A DNA stretch of 64,000 nucleotides from Paenibacillus pinihumi DSM 23905 = JCM 16419 (GCF_000422505.1 NZ_AULX01000033.1:1-64000), one strand, 5' to 3'; positions 1 to 9,168 are shown, counted from the first letter of the stretch. The notes: generated by a model from the letters alone, not told the origin. Program-made: numbers and translations.

Positions 1-489
1 AATCAAGCTTGGGTGGCCGATATCACCTATATTGCGACGGATGAAGGTTGGCTGTATTTGGCGAGTGTGATGGATTTATATAGCCGCAAAATTGTCGGCT
101 TTCAAATGAGTGACCGGATGAATAAAGAATTAGCCCTTCAAGCGCTTGATCGGGCGTATCACCAGCAGCGACCGTCTAACAGCGTGCTACATCACTCCGA
201 CCGGGGCAGCCAGTATGCTTCTCATGACTACCAAGCTCGACTAAGCACATACAAGATGATCGCTAGTATGAGCCGCAAAGGTAACTGTTATGATAATGCT
301 TGCATCGAATCGTTCCACAGCATTCTTAAAAAGGAACTGATTCATTTGGAGAGGTTCAAGACACGCGAACAAGCACGTAAACGCATATTTGAATACATTC
401 TCTGCTTTTACAATGCCAAACGGATTCATTCGACCATCGGGTATCTCACACCTAATGAATGCGAACGTAGGTACAGAAAGGCGGCCTAA
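1..489 (+). CDS. IS3-family transposase OrfB, C-terminal part (5' truncated by window edge)
   Basis: This is the catalytic half of an rve-type DDE integrase core that moves the IS by a copy-out-paste-in route. The first acidic residue is in WVADITY at the window start, the second in HHSDRGSQY, and the glutamate in ACIESFHS. The tail KRIHSTIGYLTPNE is typical of IS3-family OrfB. The frame is open to base 1, so the ATG at 13 is internal. The stop is TAA at 487-489. Confidence 0.9.
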   Translation, partial: NQAWVADITYIATDEGWLYLASVMDLYSRKIVGFQMSDRMNKELALQALDRAYHQQRPSNSVLHHSDRGSQYASHDYQARLSTYKMIASMSRKGNCYDNACIESFHSILKKELIHLERFKTREQARKRIFEYILCFYNAKRIHSTIGYLTPNECERRYRKAA

Positions 490-530
490 TTCTCTCGGTT
501 CTATATGTCTACTCTATTGACAGAGGTACA
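1..530 (+). mobile_element. IS3-family insertion sequence, right part only
   Basis: The window opens inside an IS3-family element. Its transposase reading frame runs to 489, and the right end is taken as the terminal CA near 530. The end sequence resembles the right inverted repeat of the IS at 12558-13848: both carry TGTCTAC, then TTGACAG and GGT(A/C)CA. At 531 the sequence becomes a truncated HTH gene on the other strand, which supports the boundary. The left end lies outside the window. Confidence 0.75.
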
Positions 531-725
531 TTCTGCTCCGATAATGGCGATGTCAAATCCAGCTTCGAGAAATATCTGCATGGGTTGATAACCCTCTTTG
601 TATGACTGAACAGCTTGTACTTTGAACGCAGGATGGTAAGTTATTGCTTTTTCAGTTACATGAACAACATTAGGATTTGATTCCAGCATTCTCAATTGCG
701 TTGATGTGAAAAGACGTTTTGACAT
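531..725 (-). pseudogene. Small HTH protein (transposase OrfA-like), 3' end removed by IS insertion
   Basis: The reading frame starts at an ATG at 725 and encodes about 65 residues resembling the start of a Firmicute HTH-domain protein that accompanies some IS3-type transposases. It has the charged SKRLFTSTQ start, ITYHPAFKVQAVQSYKEG and a GFDIAIIG helix. The family usually continues beyond this glycine, but here the frame enters the end of the IS3 element at 530 and stops after a few foreign residues. The gene is therefore truncated, probably by that insertion. Family assignment is by recall of the motif pattern. Confidence 0.55.
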
Positions 726-771
726 GATATAGTTCCCTCATTCATTGTAGTATTTTTTATTAAAACACAAA

Positions 772-816
772 AACCCGAAAGACAGACACTTTTTTTTAGT
801 GTCTATCTTTCGGGTT
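772..816. terminator. Long hairpin with T-rich loop, probable terminator
   Basis: AACCCGAAAGACAGACACT pairs with AGTGTCTATCTTTCGGGTT around a T-run, a 19-bp stem with one mismatch. It lies upstream of the truncated HTH gene (reverse strand) and downstream of the second IS3 transposase. It could stop transcription in either direction or be an old mobile-element end. No coding sequence is visible between it and the IS at 964. Confidence 0.5.
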
Positions 817-976
817 ACAGTTCAAATAACTCCTTGGTCTTTTTCTTTTAACAATTTAGAAACTCACTAATGTTCCAATGTCTGAATTTTTCCAAGTAAT
901 AGCCTTCGTGTTTATGCTAAGAAATACTTTGGCGATAAGGCTGTTGTTGATCCTAATCTGGATTGTCAACAGTAAA

Positions 977-1873
977 TCAGACAACTTTTTTAAGGGCTTC
1001 TTGCCGATACTGATCAGGCGTCATATAGCCTAAGGTTCCATGGATACGATGTTTGTTGAACCAGTTGACGTAATCATATAATTCCAATTCTAGATGACGG
1101 AGACTCTGGAAGGACATCTGGTTCACAAACTCTGTTTTCATGATCTTGTAGGTGGCTTCGGCCACAGCGTTGTCGTACGGACAGCCTTTCATACTTAGCG
1201 ATCGAGCGATTTCAAACGTCTTCAAGAGCTCGTCTATCTTTTGATTTTTGAACTCGCTACCGCGGTCGGTATGAAACCATTGAATTTGGTGTAGATCACC
1301 CTTAACAGTCGCGAAGGCACGAATAATTAAAGCAGCGTCCTTGTTCGGACCTGCACTTTGGCCAATGATTTCTCGATTAAACAGATCCACCAGCACACAG
1401 ATATAATGCCATCGGTTCTGGACTTTTACGTACGTCAAATCACTGACGACGAAGCGTTTAGCTTCCGTTTGATCAAACTCTCTCTTCAGAACATTGGTCG
1501 TCGTCGCTTCGTTACAGGACGATTTCTGAGGCTTGTATTGGGCCACCGTGTAAGTGGAAACGAGCCCTTGCTCTTTCATGATGCGGCCAATACGGCGTCT
1601 GGAGACGATGAATCCGTGCTCGTGGAGTTTCACTTTGAGCTTGCGTGTGCCGTAGGCTTTTCGGTTCTGGAGGAAGATATCCACAATAGATTCAGTGACA
1701 TCATCTTCAGTGGTTCGTTCTTGAGCATCGTAATAAAATGTACTTCTTGCGATTTGCAGGACGTCACACATTGCTGATACCGAGTATTTATCACGATTAT
1801 TCTGGATGATAGCTACTTTCGTCCCATGATCAGCGCCGCTTGCTTTAGTATATCCACTTCCATTTTCAGGCAC
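977..1873 (-). CDS. IS3-family transposase OrfB (DDE integrase core)
   Basis: The protein has an HTH_21-like region (KAYGTRKLKVKL), then the DDE core with D in VVSDLTY, D in WFHTDRGSEF and E in NAVAEATYK, and ends with HRIHGTLGYMTPDQ. It is probably made as an OrfAB fusion. OrfA ends ATG-GGA-CGA-AAG-TAG, and slipping back one base on CGAAAG reads ACG-AAA-GTA-GCT into OrfB, so the first residues of the open frame are not translated separately. The stop falls inside the terminal repeat. Confidence 0.9.
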   Translation of the reverse strand: MPENGSGYTKASGADHGTKVAIIQNNRDKYSVSAMCDVLQIARSTFYYDAQERTTEDDVTESIVDIFLQNRKAYGTRKLKVKLHEHGFIVSRRRIGRIMKEQGLVSTYTVAQYKPQKSSCNEATTTNVLKREFDQTEAKRFVVSDLTYVKVQNRWHYICVLVDLFNREIIGQSAGPNKDAALIIRAFATVKGDLHQIQWFHTDRGSEFKNQKIDELLKTFEIARSLSMKGCPYDNAVAEATYKIMKTEFVNQMSFQSLRHLELELYDYVNWFNKHRIHGTLGYMTPDQYRQEALKKVV

Positions 1874-2097
1874 TGGTTCTCTTTTCGCAAAGCGATCAAT
1901 TCCTCTTCTTCTAACGAGCGATTGTCCTTCTCCTTGAAGGAGCCCGTTGTCTGAGCTTGGCTGATCCAGCGGTCTAAAGCAGAAGCTGTGAGGTCATATT
2001 CCTCCACAATCGTTGCTCTGGTCTTCCCATTTTCATAGAGCTGTACCATCTGCTTTTTGAATTCCGTTGTAAACGTGCGTCGTTGTTTTTTAGGCAT
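1813..2097 (-). CDS. IS3-family transposase OrfA (HTH)
   Basis: This 94-aa protein has an HTH (FTTEFKKQMVQLYENGK to SALDRWISQ) and a C-terminal leucine-zipper-like coiled coil (LEEEELIALRKENQCLKMEVDIL). It is the DNA-binding part that recognises the IS ends. It overlaps orfB in the -1 frame, as expected for programmed frameshifting in IS3 elements. The ATG start at 2097 lies just inside the element. Confidence 0.88.
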   Translation of the reverse strand: MPKKQRRTFTTEFKKQMVQLYENGKTRATIVEEYDLTASALDRWISQAQTTGSFKEKDNRSLEEEELIALRKENQCLKMEVDILKQAALIMGRK

Positions 2098-2267
2098 TGT
2101 AGAGATCCGCTCCTTAGCATGATAAGTTTATTCTACAAGCCCTTATTTTTTCTGTCCAACTTAGTGTAGCCGATCCAATCATTTTTAGATAAGGAGAAGG
2201 GAAGATATAAAGGGTCAAGGTCATAAAATGAATAGTAGAAATCAAAGGAGCAAGGAGGTGCTAGATT

Positions 2268-2483
2268 GTGTACGGGTATCAATTTTATCAGTTTCTGACT
2301 TCCAAGCGAATTAAATATCTAAACGATCAGTTATTATTAGGGCGATTTGAATCGTTAGTGGACATAGCGGCGGATATTTTCATATTGAATGAGGATATGA
2401 AGGAAGAACTGCGGAGCGAGGGTTACTTCTTTGTTCCAGAGCTGAATCAATTCGTGAAAGTCGAAATAGGGAAAGCAAGCTAA
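2268..2483 (+). CDS. Hypothetical small protein, 71 aa
   Basis: The start is GTG at 2268 with an ideal ribosome site AAGGAGG at 2252-2258. The product has no signal peptide or membrane segment. It is helical and acidic in the middle (LVDIAADIFILNEDMKEEL). I do not recognise the family. It lies between the IS3 element and the AT-rich island and may be its first gene, although 279 bp separate it from the next start. The ribosome site argues that it is real. Confidence 0.6.
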   Translation: MYGYQFYQFLTSKRIKYLNDQLLLGRFESLVDIAADIFILNEDMKEELRSEGYFFVPELNQFVKVEIGKAS

Positions 2484-2762
2484 ATGCTTCCTTTTATAAA
2501 TAAATCAATTTTATGGTGAAAAGGTGTCTTTTCGGAAATTTTCGACAGATTATGGACAAGTTGAAAATATTAAATGTTATAATATGGTGAATTGAGTTTA
2601 GTGATGATTTTGATTGGAACATAGAAGAATGAAATTTCTCAATAAGAACTGTTATCTGTTTTATATAACCTAACCTGTTCGCGAAATGAACGGAATCCTA
2701 CAAACGCAGACAGTCTCCCCAATAAATTTTAGTAATCGGAGGGAGTAGAAGGGGGTATTTCT

Positions 2763-5165
2763 TTGAAAGTTGCCGAATTGAAAGCAAATTACCCGCAAGA
2801 TCTTATCCTTTTGTTAAAACCTGTTAAGAAAGAGGAATACGAAGGCGATTACAGTGCATATCTTGAGGGGTTTTATTCAAAAGCTAATTTATTTCCGATT
2901 AAGGAATTTATCTTAAGGAATTTGTACAATATTTTAAACAATCCAGAGGTAAAAGAACAGAATTATTATTGGGGTTATGATGTCATTTTTCAATTAAAAA
3001 GAGCCTTAGTGGAAGGAAAGCATTACGCCGCCGCGGCTACTGTATTCAAAGAACACATTGCTCACTATATCAAATGGGCTGTAGAGGTAGAAGATCCTGT
3101 AGATGAGTTAAACGAAAATGAAATGTTTTGTATTGTCATAGAAACCATTGCTCAATACGAAGCGAATGGTGAATTGCATGATTCTTTGCTCCAAGTGTGG
3201 AATAGAATACCTAAAACAAAGCTTGATAAAGTATTTATTTTTCCTATAAGCTCATATACACTTTTTGATGAAGAAGACGTGCATAAGTATCTGAATCATG
3301 AGGATAAATCACATACGATCGATTACTATCTACCGAGCAACTATGATGAGATAGCATTATATATGAATGTTATCAAGTTATTAGCTCATAAATCAAATGA
3401 TCACAATCTCGTTGAGCATGTGCTGAACTGTTTACAATTAATTTATGATAATGTTTCGTATTTTTCATCCGAAATGCATGGCAGATTTTATTTGTACATT
3501 GAGAAGCTTCGAGCAATAGTAGGTACTGATGTAATACCTAACGAGCTATTTGAGTTATATCGGTTCTTCATTGATGCGCATATCAAGGATCCAGAAGACG
3601 CACACGGCAATATAAAAATGACTAAGTCAGAAGTAATTGCGTTCAATAAAAAGTTCAACATTTTTTTCGATTGGTGTACTTCGAGCGGACGATACATACC
3701 TTTGAAAACAATATGGGATAACGTATACTTCATCGAAGAAAAGAACATTGATGTGACCAAAAACGCTCATAAAAAACTTCTCGAATTGGATTCAGAATTA
3801 GTTTTAAATCTTAGAGATGAAAGAATTATTTCTAATTATGCTATTGAGTCGTTGTTCAAAAAACGAGAATACCGAATGATTCTTGATTTTTTCGAAAAGG
3901 GGTATCTAAAAAAGCCTGAATATCATTATTTCCATATCGCATACTCCTTCAGTGAGCTGAAGAATTATGAAGCGGCAAAAAGAATTTATCTATCTATCAT
4001 CGAATCAGGTAAAGAAAGCAATGCTGTTTGTAATAACCTGGGTGTTATTTATTCAAATGTCGATAAAGATAATGATAAGGCACTAAAATGGTTTAAACGT
4101 GCTGTTGAATTAGATCCTGACGACCAAACAGCCAAGAAAAATGTAGCGATTACGGAAAAAGAACTATTAGAAGAAAGAGAAAGGCCCAAAAAGTTAACCG
4201 AAACTTATTTTAAAGCTACGAACCGTTACCATAAAAGTATATTATTTGCTATTTATAAAATGAATACCCAGTTGTCTATTGAAGAACTTGCTTCTGCTAC
4301 AAAACAGAGGGCCTCTTATGTTGAGAAAAACCTTACAGAACTTATTAATATGGGGATGATGAGTAAACAAAATGGACGATTTATAATTGATCCCGTGATT
4401 GAAAAACTGGTAGCAGATTATGTTGATGCAAAGCTGGAGAGGCAAATCATCCAGGTTGATCAAACAAATATGTCCCGTCCGATGTTCTTCCATGAATCTG
4501 AGATTACACTTTATAGAGTCTTGCTTGAATTATTTCCACAACACTTTGTCTTTCCAAATATAAGTCTTAAAACAATTGTCGATGTAGACAAAATGCGTGA
4601 TATGATTTCGAGTGAATATATGAATTATTTATTCATGGCTCATGTAGATTTTGTTATCATCAGCACCTCTAGTTATATGCCAGTTCTTGCTATTGAGAAG
4701 GACAGTGTGTACCATGACAACAATTCAGCGATAAAGAAAGATGAAATGAAAAATAATATCTTTAAGTTGAGTGGTATTCCATTGGTTCGAGTTCGTTATA
4801 ATAAAGCAATGACAGCCGATAAATTAAAACAGGAAATCAGAAATGCAACCAAAGAACTCATCGTTATACTTCAAAAAGATACTTCAAAAGACAACAAGCT
4901 TTTTAGCGAAATTGATGTAAGGAATTTTGGAGTATCGATTTATTCCACGATTGATTTGGATCGGTTGAGTGACATATGGTCAAAAGTTGTGGGAGAAGGA
5001 ATATCTAAAAAGTCAAAGGTACTTGACCTTCTGAACTCGAATGAATTGCATGTATCAATATCTGGTGAACTGGAGACAATTATAAATTTTTCGAAAGATC
5101 AAATCTTAACAAAGATAAAAGAAGAAATACCTCAAACTACGCATCTAGTCATTTCATACTATTAA
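2763..5165 (+). CDS. TPR / winged-helix / DUF2726 nuclease-like protein, 800 aa
   Basis: The start is TTG at 2763, preceded by AGAAGGGGG. The N-terminal half is helical and unrecognised. Around residues 390-470 are TPR-like helices (NLGVIYSN, KALKWFKRAVELDPDD). A winged-helix-like stretch follows (LSIEELASATKQRASYVEKN), then near residues 595-700 a domain of DUF2726 type, related to PD-(D/E)XK/Vsr endonucleases: D629 in VDFVI, E645 in AIEKD and K663 in KDEMKN, then SGIPLVRVR. It is probably a nuclease steered by protein or nucleic-acid contacts; the target is unknown. A strong terminator follows. It is more AT-rich than the core genes, suggesting transfer. A defence or mobile-element role is inference. 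Confidence 0.7.
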   Translation: MKVAELKANYPQDLILLLKPVKKEEYEGDYSAYLEGFYSKANLFPIKEFILRNLYNILNNPEVKEQNYYWGYDVIFQLKRALVEGKHYAAAATVFKEHIAHYIKWAVEVEDPVDELNENEMFCIVIETIAQYEANGELHDSLLQVWNRIPKTKLDKVFIFPISSYTLFDEEDVHKYLNHEDKSHTIDYYLPSNYDEIALYMNVIKLLAHKSNDHNLVEHVLNCLQLIYDNVSYFSSEMHGRFYLYIEKLRAIVGTDVIPNELFELYRFFIDAHIKDPEDAHGNIKMTKSEVIAFNKKFNIFFDWCTSSGRYIPLKTIWDNVYFIEEKNIDVTKNAHKKLLELDSELVLNLRDERIISNYAIESLFKKREYRMILDFFEKGYLKKPEYHYFHIAYSFSELKNYEAAKRIYLSIIESGKESNAVCNNLGVIYSNVDKDNDKALKWFKRAVELDPDDQTAKKNVAITEKELLEERERPKKLTETYFKATNRYHKSILFAIYKMNTQLSIEELASATKQRASYVEKNLTELINMGMMSKQNGRFIIDPVIEKLVADYVDAKLERQIIQVDQTNMSRPMFFHESEITLYRVLLELFPQHFVFPNISLKTIVDVDKMRDMISSEYMNYLFMAHVDFVIISTSSYMPVLAIEKDSVYHDNNSAIKKDEMKNNIFKLSGIPLVRVRYNKAMTADKLKQEIRNATKELIVILQKDTSKDNKLFSEIDVRNFGVSIYSTIDLDRLSDIWSKVVGEGISKKSKVLDLLNSNELHVSISGELETIINFSKDQILTKIKEEIPQTTHLVISYY

Positions 5166-5178
5166 TCCAGACACAAAG

Positions 5179-5206
5179 CCCTCAAAGTATTTGGGGGTTG
5201 TTTTTT
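5179..5206 (+). terminator. Rho-independent terminator after the DUF2726 gene
   Basis: CCCTCAAA at 5179-5186 pairs with TTTGGGGG at 5190-5197 over a 3-nt loop, followed by TTGTTTTTTG. It begins 14 nt after the stop codon, so the 800-aa gene is probably its own transcription unit. Confidence 0.8.
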
Positions 5207-5342
5207 GTTTAGTATGAGATAAATAAACAATCTTGCATCAATCAATAAACATGAAACTAATTTGAAGAATTTACAGTAATGAATAAAAAATAATGGTTAA
5301 CACTATGCTATTTGAAAATTCCCCTAAATGAGGTGGGCTATT

Positions 5343-6692
5343 ATGTTTGTACGGATATATATTGAGAATTTTTTCATTATAATTGCAGTCTTTTTTGATA
5401 GTCTATTACTTCGATTTAATCAACAAAGAAATTTACATTACGTTATAAGATTTTGTGTTCATTCTTTATTTAACGCTATTATTTCATCGGTAGTTGGAGT
5501 TATTGGTTCATTTCTTGGATTATGTGTCCTATCATCATTTATAAAAACAGAGCAATTGTTTACTGGAGTTACTCTTATCATGCCTCCAATTTTTTTATTT
5601 GTCTGTCTTACAGGAGTTGTTTTACTAAACTTTCGAAATGAGTCTTTCAGTTTACCTGGTATGTTATATGTGATGTATGCATCAATTGTTATTTCAAGAC
5701 CTAGAAGAGAACTCATTTATGGGGTCATTTATTTTTTGTCCATTTGTATGTCTTTATGCATTATCATATTAATAGCAATGTATATTTTTGCAAAAGGCGG
5801 ACATGAGCTTATCGATTATTCAATAGAAAAGCTTATCATGTATTCTTTTTCTGCATCGTTTGTTATAACTTCGTTTTTATATAGTTACGGAACTGCTAAT
5901 GAATTAATAAGAACATATCGTCAGTTTGTTTTATGGCTGATGATACTTGGGGGAGTTATCGTTTTTAGTGCGTATCAAATAAACCTCATACTGTCCACAA
6001 CGTCAACCCCAGACGCAGTGGCAGTCGCCTTAATTGTTTTTGGATTTATTTTGACTATGCCCACGGTTGCTGATAAAGGCTTCAGGTTGTTTGAATTACT
6101 TTCTCAATATTTTACTGAACCAATAGTAGAACATTGGAACGAGTGTTTTCAAAGTTATTCTATTGATTCCTTGTTGAATCTTCTACGTAGGAAGAAGGGA
6201 GAATTACTTCTCGAACTAAGCATTATCAGATTTGACTGGAGAATAGGAGGGAAATGGCACTACATTAGGGCTATTGGCGTTGGAATTATTTTTTCACTGC
6301 TTATGTCGTGGTATTTTCAAAACATCCATAATATCGATCAATTTGTTAAGACTTATGTTGAACTTCTGTGGCATAAATTGGTTGATTCAGTTAACGGCGA
6401 TAAGAAGGTTACAGAAGGATTAATAGCGATAGGACTAACTTTTCTGTGGCTTATTTATACAGTTGTTTCATTGATAAGAAATTACTCACAATCTACATGG
6501 AATCGAAGATACAATTTAGTTGGTGCGGTGATTTTTTCTTTTACAGTTTTTATAGTTCTATTATCTGCCCATACTTCAATACTTGATAATGTAATAATAA
6601 AATGGATCGTTTTTTCATTACTGCCTAGTTGGATTGCAATCGGCTCTATAGTTGAAAATGCATTTAGAGTTTACAGATGGCTGAGAAACTAA
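5343..6692 (+). CDS. Multi-pass membrane protein, unknown function, about 449 aa
   Basis: At least eight hydrophobic segments are visible, for example IENFFIIIAVFFDSLLL, FNAIISSVVGVIGSFLGLCV, MPPIFLFVCLTGVVLL, GVGIIFSLLMSWYF, LIAIGLTFLWLIYTVVSLI and LVGAVIFSFTVFIVLL. There are no motifs I can tie to a transporter or enzyme family. An ATG exists at 5328, but AGGTGG at 5331-5336 sits better before the ATG at 5343. The gene lies alone between the nuclease-like gene and the GIY-YIG genes in the AT-rich island. A cooperative role with them is speculative. Confidence 0.65.
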   Translation: MFVRIYIENFFIIIAVFFDSLLLRFNQQRNLHYVIRFCVHSLFNAIISSVVGVIGSFLGLCVLSSFIKTEQLFTGVTLIMPPIFLFVCLTGVVLLNFRNESFSLPGMLYVMYASIVISRPRRELIYGVIYFLSICMSLCIIILIAMYIFAKGGHELIDYSIEKLIMYSFSASFVITSFLYSYGTANELIRTYRQFVLWLMILGGVIVFSAYQINLILSTTSTPDAVAVALIVFGFILTMPTVADKGFRLFELLSQYFTEPIVEHWNECFQSYSIDSLLNLLRRKKGELLLELSIIRFDWRIGGKWHYIRAIGVGIIFSLLMSWYFQNIHNIDQFVKTYVELLWHKLVDSVNGDKKVTEGLIAIGLTFLWLIYTVVSLIRNYSQSTWNRRYNLVGAVIFSFTVFIVLLSAHTSILDNVIIKWIVFSLLPSWIAIGSIVENAFRVYRWLRN

Positions 6693-6784
6693 TGTTCTTT
6701 CAAATGCCAATTCATATTGAGGTTTCGAATTGTGCCTATTCTTTTATGTGGTTCGTGTGAGAAACTGTTGAAGGAGAACTAGTT

Positions 6785-7635
6785 ATGAACCTATCCGAGT
6801 TGGTTGCTATGAGGGGATTTGATCTCTCAAAAAAGATTAAGTTGGTTCGACATCAAGACCAAAATTATGATACCCAGAACTTATATAAGCTCAAGATGCT
6901 CGATTTCTATCAGACCCTTCAAAGTAACGATGTGTTTGGCAATTGTGAATACATCCTTTCTTTTTTGGGACATGAAAGAACAAAAGCCATATATATTGGG
7001 GCATATAAAGTAAATGGAAAATCAAATTTTGAAGAGAAGGCCAGTCAAGTACCTATTGATTATCCATATATGGAGATATTGAATCAACCACTTATTCAAT
7101 ATGAATTAATAAAGACTAGTCTCTTGGACGATTTTGATCGTTTAGTAATTGAATGGAGATCAGGAACAAGAAGCTGGTATCAATGGTTAGCGAAAGAGGA
7201 TTCCAAGACAGTAGTTGAGATTCTCCCTGTAGGGTATGTAAAAGATTTCCCAGGTTTGACGATGTGCTGTTAACCTTCGATGAACTACATACCGTCATGA
7301 ACAATCCTGATTCCAATCGGATATGGCATAACATGCTTTCTTCTGTTGCAGGAGTGTATCTGATTACTGATTTCACGAACGGGAATCAGTACGTAGGTTC
7401 AGCATCAGGAAAGGATGGAATCCTGGGACGGTGGAAGAATTATTCTACATCGTTTCATGGAGGAAATGCAAAACTGGTATCATTATTACAATCAGAGCCA
7501 TCTCGATATAAAAAATTCCAGTATTCCATTTTACGGGCATTGCCGAAATCGTTGACGAGATCAGAGGTAGTCACATACGAGCAAAAATATAAGCAGAAGC
7601 TCGGGACACGAGCATTTGGATTAAATTGTATTTAG
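6785..7635 (+). pseudogene. GIY-YIG nuclease family protein, frameshifted near 7257
   Basis: Two overlapping frames make up one protein. Frame one (6785-7273, start ATG with AAGGAGAA before it) gives the N-terminal region ending VKDFPGL. Frame two continues with DDVLLTFDEL and a complete GIY-YIG core: AGVYLI, YVGSASGKDGILGRW, and a late glutamate in TYEQKYK. Restoring one T in GGTTTGACGAT would give Gly-Phe-Asp-Asp-Val and join the frames into about 283 residues, the usual layout for this family. All expected catalytic positions survive in the second half, so this is either a recent lesion or a base-call error. Confidence 0.75.
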
Positions 7636-7677
7636 TTAACTATAATAGAAAGATATCAATTTATAATGAGGGCTATA

Positions 7678-8337
7678 ATGAACTATTTTGAATTGAGAAA
7701 CGAAATAAAAACCGTACGCAATACAATTGAAAAACTACTCGAATTTCTAACAAACAGGACACTAAAAGATTTGAGAACAAGAAGACGCAGTAAAGAAATT
7801 GACATAACAGATTTATTTAAAGATGAAAATCCCAATTTTGCAACTTCAAAAGATTTCTTTTCTGTATTTAGAGAGGAGGTAGGAGTGTATTTGTTCGAGG
7901 CCAACTTTTCAGCATATTTCAACAATTGGCGTAAAGGTGTTGAAGATGTAGAATCAAGTTTGTTGGTAGAAAAGTGGTGTGAGGAAATCAAGAAGTTGTG
8001 GAGTGGAGTAGAAAAAAGCCCCGCTTTTTATAAGAGCAGAGCACTACAACATTTTGTTACTGAGGAACAAAATAAGTTTAGAGATGATTGGGTACCGTTG
8101 TATGTTGGAAAGAGCATGAATGTTCAAAATAGAGTTTATGAACATATTGAAGGCAAATCGTCCATGACTTACGGAATGAAATTGTCTCATAGAGAATTAC
8201 TTCAGCAACAGGGTATCCAATTTAGGGTTTCCTATTCACCACTTGAAGAGCTTAGCGACGATGTAATGTATAAACTTGTTGCAGTGATCGAAAACCAGGT
8301 TCGTGCTAAGTATAACCCTATAATTGGAAGGCAATAA
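7678..8337 (+). CDS. GIY-YIG-superfamily-like protein, about 219 aa
   Basis: A helical, basic N-terminus is followed by a GIY-YIG-like pattern. Numbered from the upstream ATG at 7666, these are GVY at 73-75, YVGKS at 147-151, R156 and H160 in NRVYEH, E209 in AVIEN, and NPIIGR at the end. About 70 residues separate the two signature strands, more than usual, so it is a divergent member. GAGGG at 7668-7672 favours the ATG at 7678. The next frame begins 5 nt after its stop, suggesting an operon with the Cys-His-Asp protein. Nuclease activity is inferred from the motif only. Confidence 0.65.
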   Translation: MNYFELRNEIKTVRNTIEKLLEFLTNRTLKDLRTRRRSKEIDITDLFKDENPNFATSKDFFSVFREEVGVYLFEANFSAYFNNWRKGVEDVESSLLVEKWCEEIKKLWSGVEKSPAFYKSRALQHFVTEEQNKFRDDWVPLYVGKSMNVQNRVYEHIEGKSSMTYGMKLSHRELLQQQGIQFRVSYSPLEELSDDVMYKLVAVIENQVRAKYNPIIGRQ

Positions 8338-8342
8338 TAACA

Positions 8343-9149
8343 TTGCTCAACAGTTTCATTCATAATTTCGAGGAGGGATTCAATCTGTATCGTCTTGTTC
8401 CGAATCCAGAATATTCTCATTTAAGTCAAGAAAATTCAAATGAGCAGGAAATTGAAAAAGATGACGGCATTATTGAAATACTTGAAGAGTTTAAAAAGAC
8501 ATGGTTTGTTGGATTTGATTATAAAATTGATGATGTCATTTCCTTTGATGGAAAAGAGTTCTTTGAATCGCACGAAAATCAGATTTCTATCTTACTATTT
8601 TACATCCAATATTTATATGCCAATGCTGATAAAGAAAATGTACTATATATTGACGAAAATACAAAACAGGAACTGTATTGGCATCAAAATAACGGTGGAC
8701 TGTGCATATACTTATCAATCGTTCTTTATTTTTTATTGCGAACATACAGTGAGATTGAAAATGATAATATTATTTACTGCCAAGGCTACTACGATGTGAC
8801 TGTTAACGATTTGGATACTTTCTTGGAATGCGGGCAAGCTGGAAAAATTGGATTGCATGCTTGGCTGGAAGTTAATGACTCCGTCGTAGATGTCAGTATC
8901 AAACAAATTGAAAATGAAAGAATTTACAAATTTAAAGAAAAACCATTTTACGTCTTAGGAAAAGTGCCTGAAGGCATAGAATATAATGGATTCAGAGAAA
9001 CACATTCATGTGCAAAAAAATACGTTAAGAAAATGATTAAGTCAAATGGAATAAAGCGTGAGGAGTGGATACACAATCACAATCAGAATGCACTTCGAGT
9101 CATATATAGCTTGATTCAGAAAGGGAAGGAATCTGAGAATAGCCAGTGA
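8343..9149 (+). CDS. Transglutaminase-like / papain-fold-like protein, up to 268 aa
   Basis: A catalytic-triad pattern is visible: C121 in NNGGLCIYLS at the start of a helix, H172 in GLHAWLEV and D183 in SVVDVSI. This order is typical of transglutaminase-like cysteine enzymes, including the B2 proteases of lasso-peptide loci, though no precursor peptide is seen. The frame opens with TTG at 8343, but GAGGAGG at 8370-8376 is placed for a CTG start at 8385, which would remove 14 residues. The N-terminal third is acidic and unrecognised. Substrate unknown. Confidence 0.6.
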   Translation: MLNSFIHNFEEGFNLYRLVPNPEYSHLSQENSNEQEIEKDDGIIEILEEFKKTWFVGFDYKIDDVISFDGKEFFESHENQISILLFYIQYLYANADKENVLYIDENTKQELYWHQNNGGLCIYLSIVLYFLLRTYSEIENDNIIYCQGYYDVTVNDLDTFLECGQAGKIGLHAWLEVNDSVVDVSIKQIENERIYKFKEKPFYVLGKVPEGIEYNGFRETHSCAKKYVKKMIKSNGIKREEWIHNHNQNALRVIYSLIQKGKESENSQ

Positions 9150-9168
9150 TATTTGTTAGATTGATAAT

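Larger units (their letters stand above)
964..2171 (-). mobile_element. Complete IS3-family insertion sequence
   Basis: The element carries overlapping orfA and orfB on the reverse strand. Imperfect terminal repeats are visible: TGTCAACAGTAAATCAGACA at 964-983, and on the other strand GGCTACACTAAGTTGGACA ending at 2171. A GAT on each side (961-963 and 2172-2174) fits a 3-bp target duplication. The size, about 1.2 kb, is normal for the family. Boundaries were read by eye and could be off by a few bases. Confidence 0.75.
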
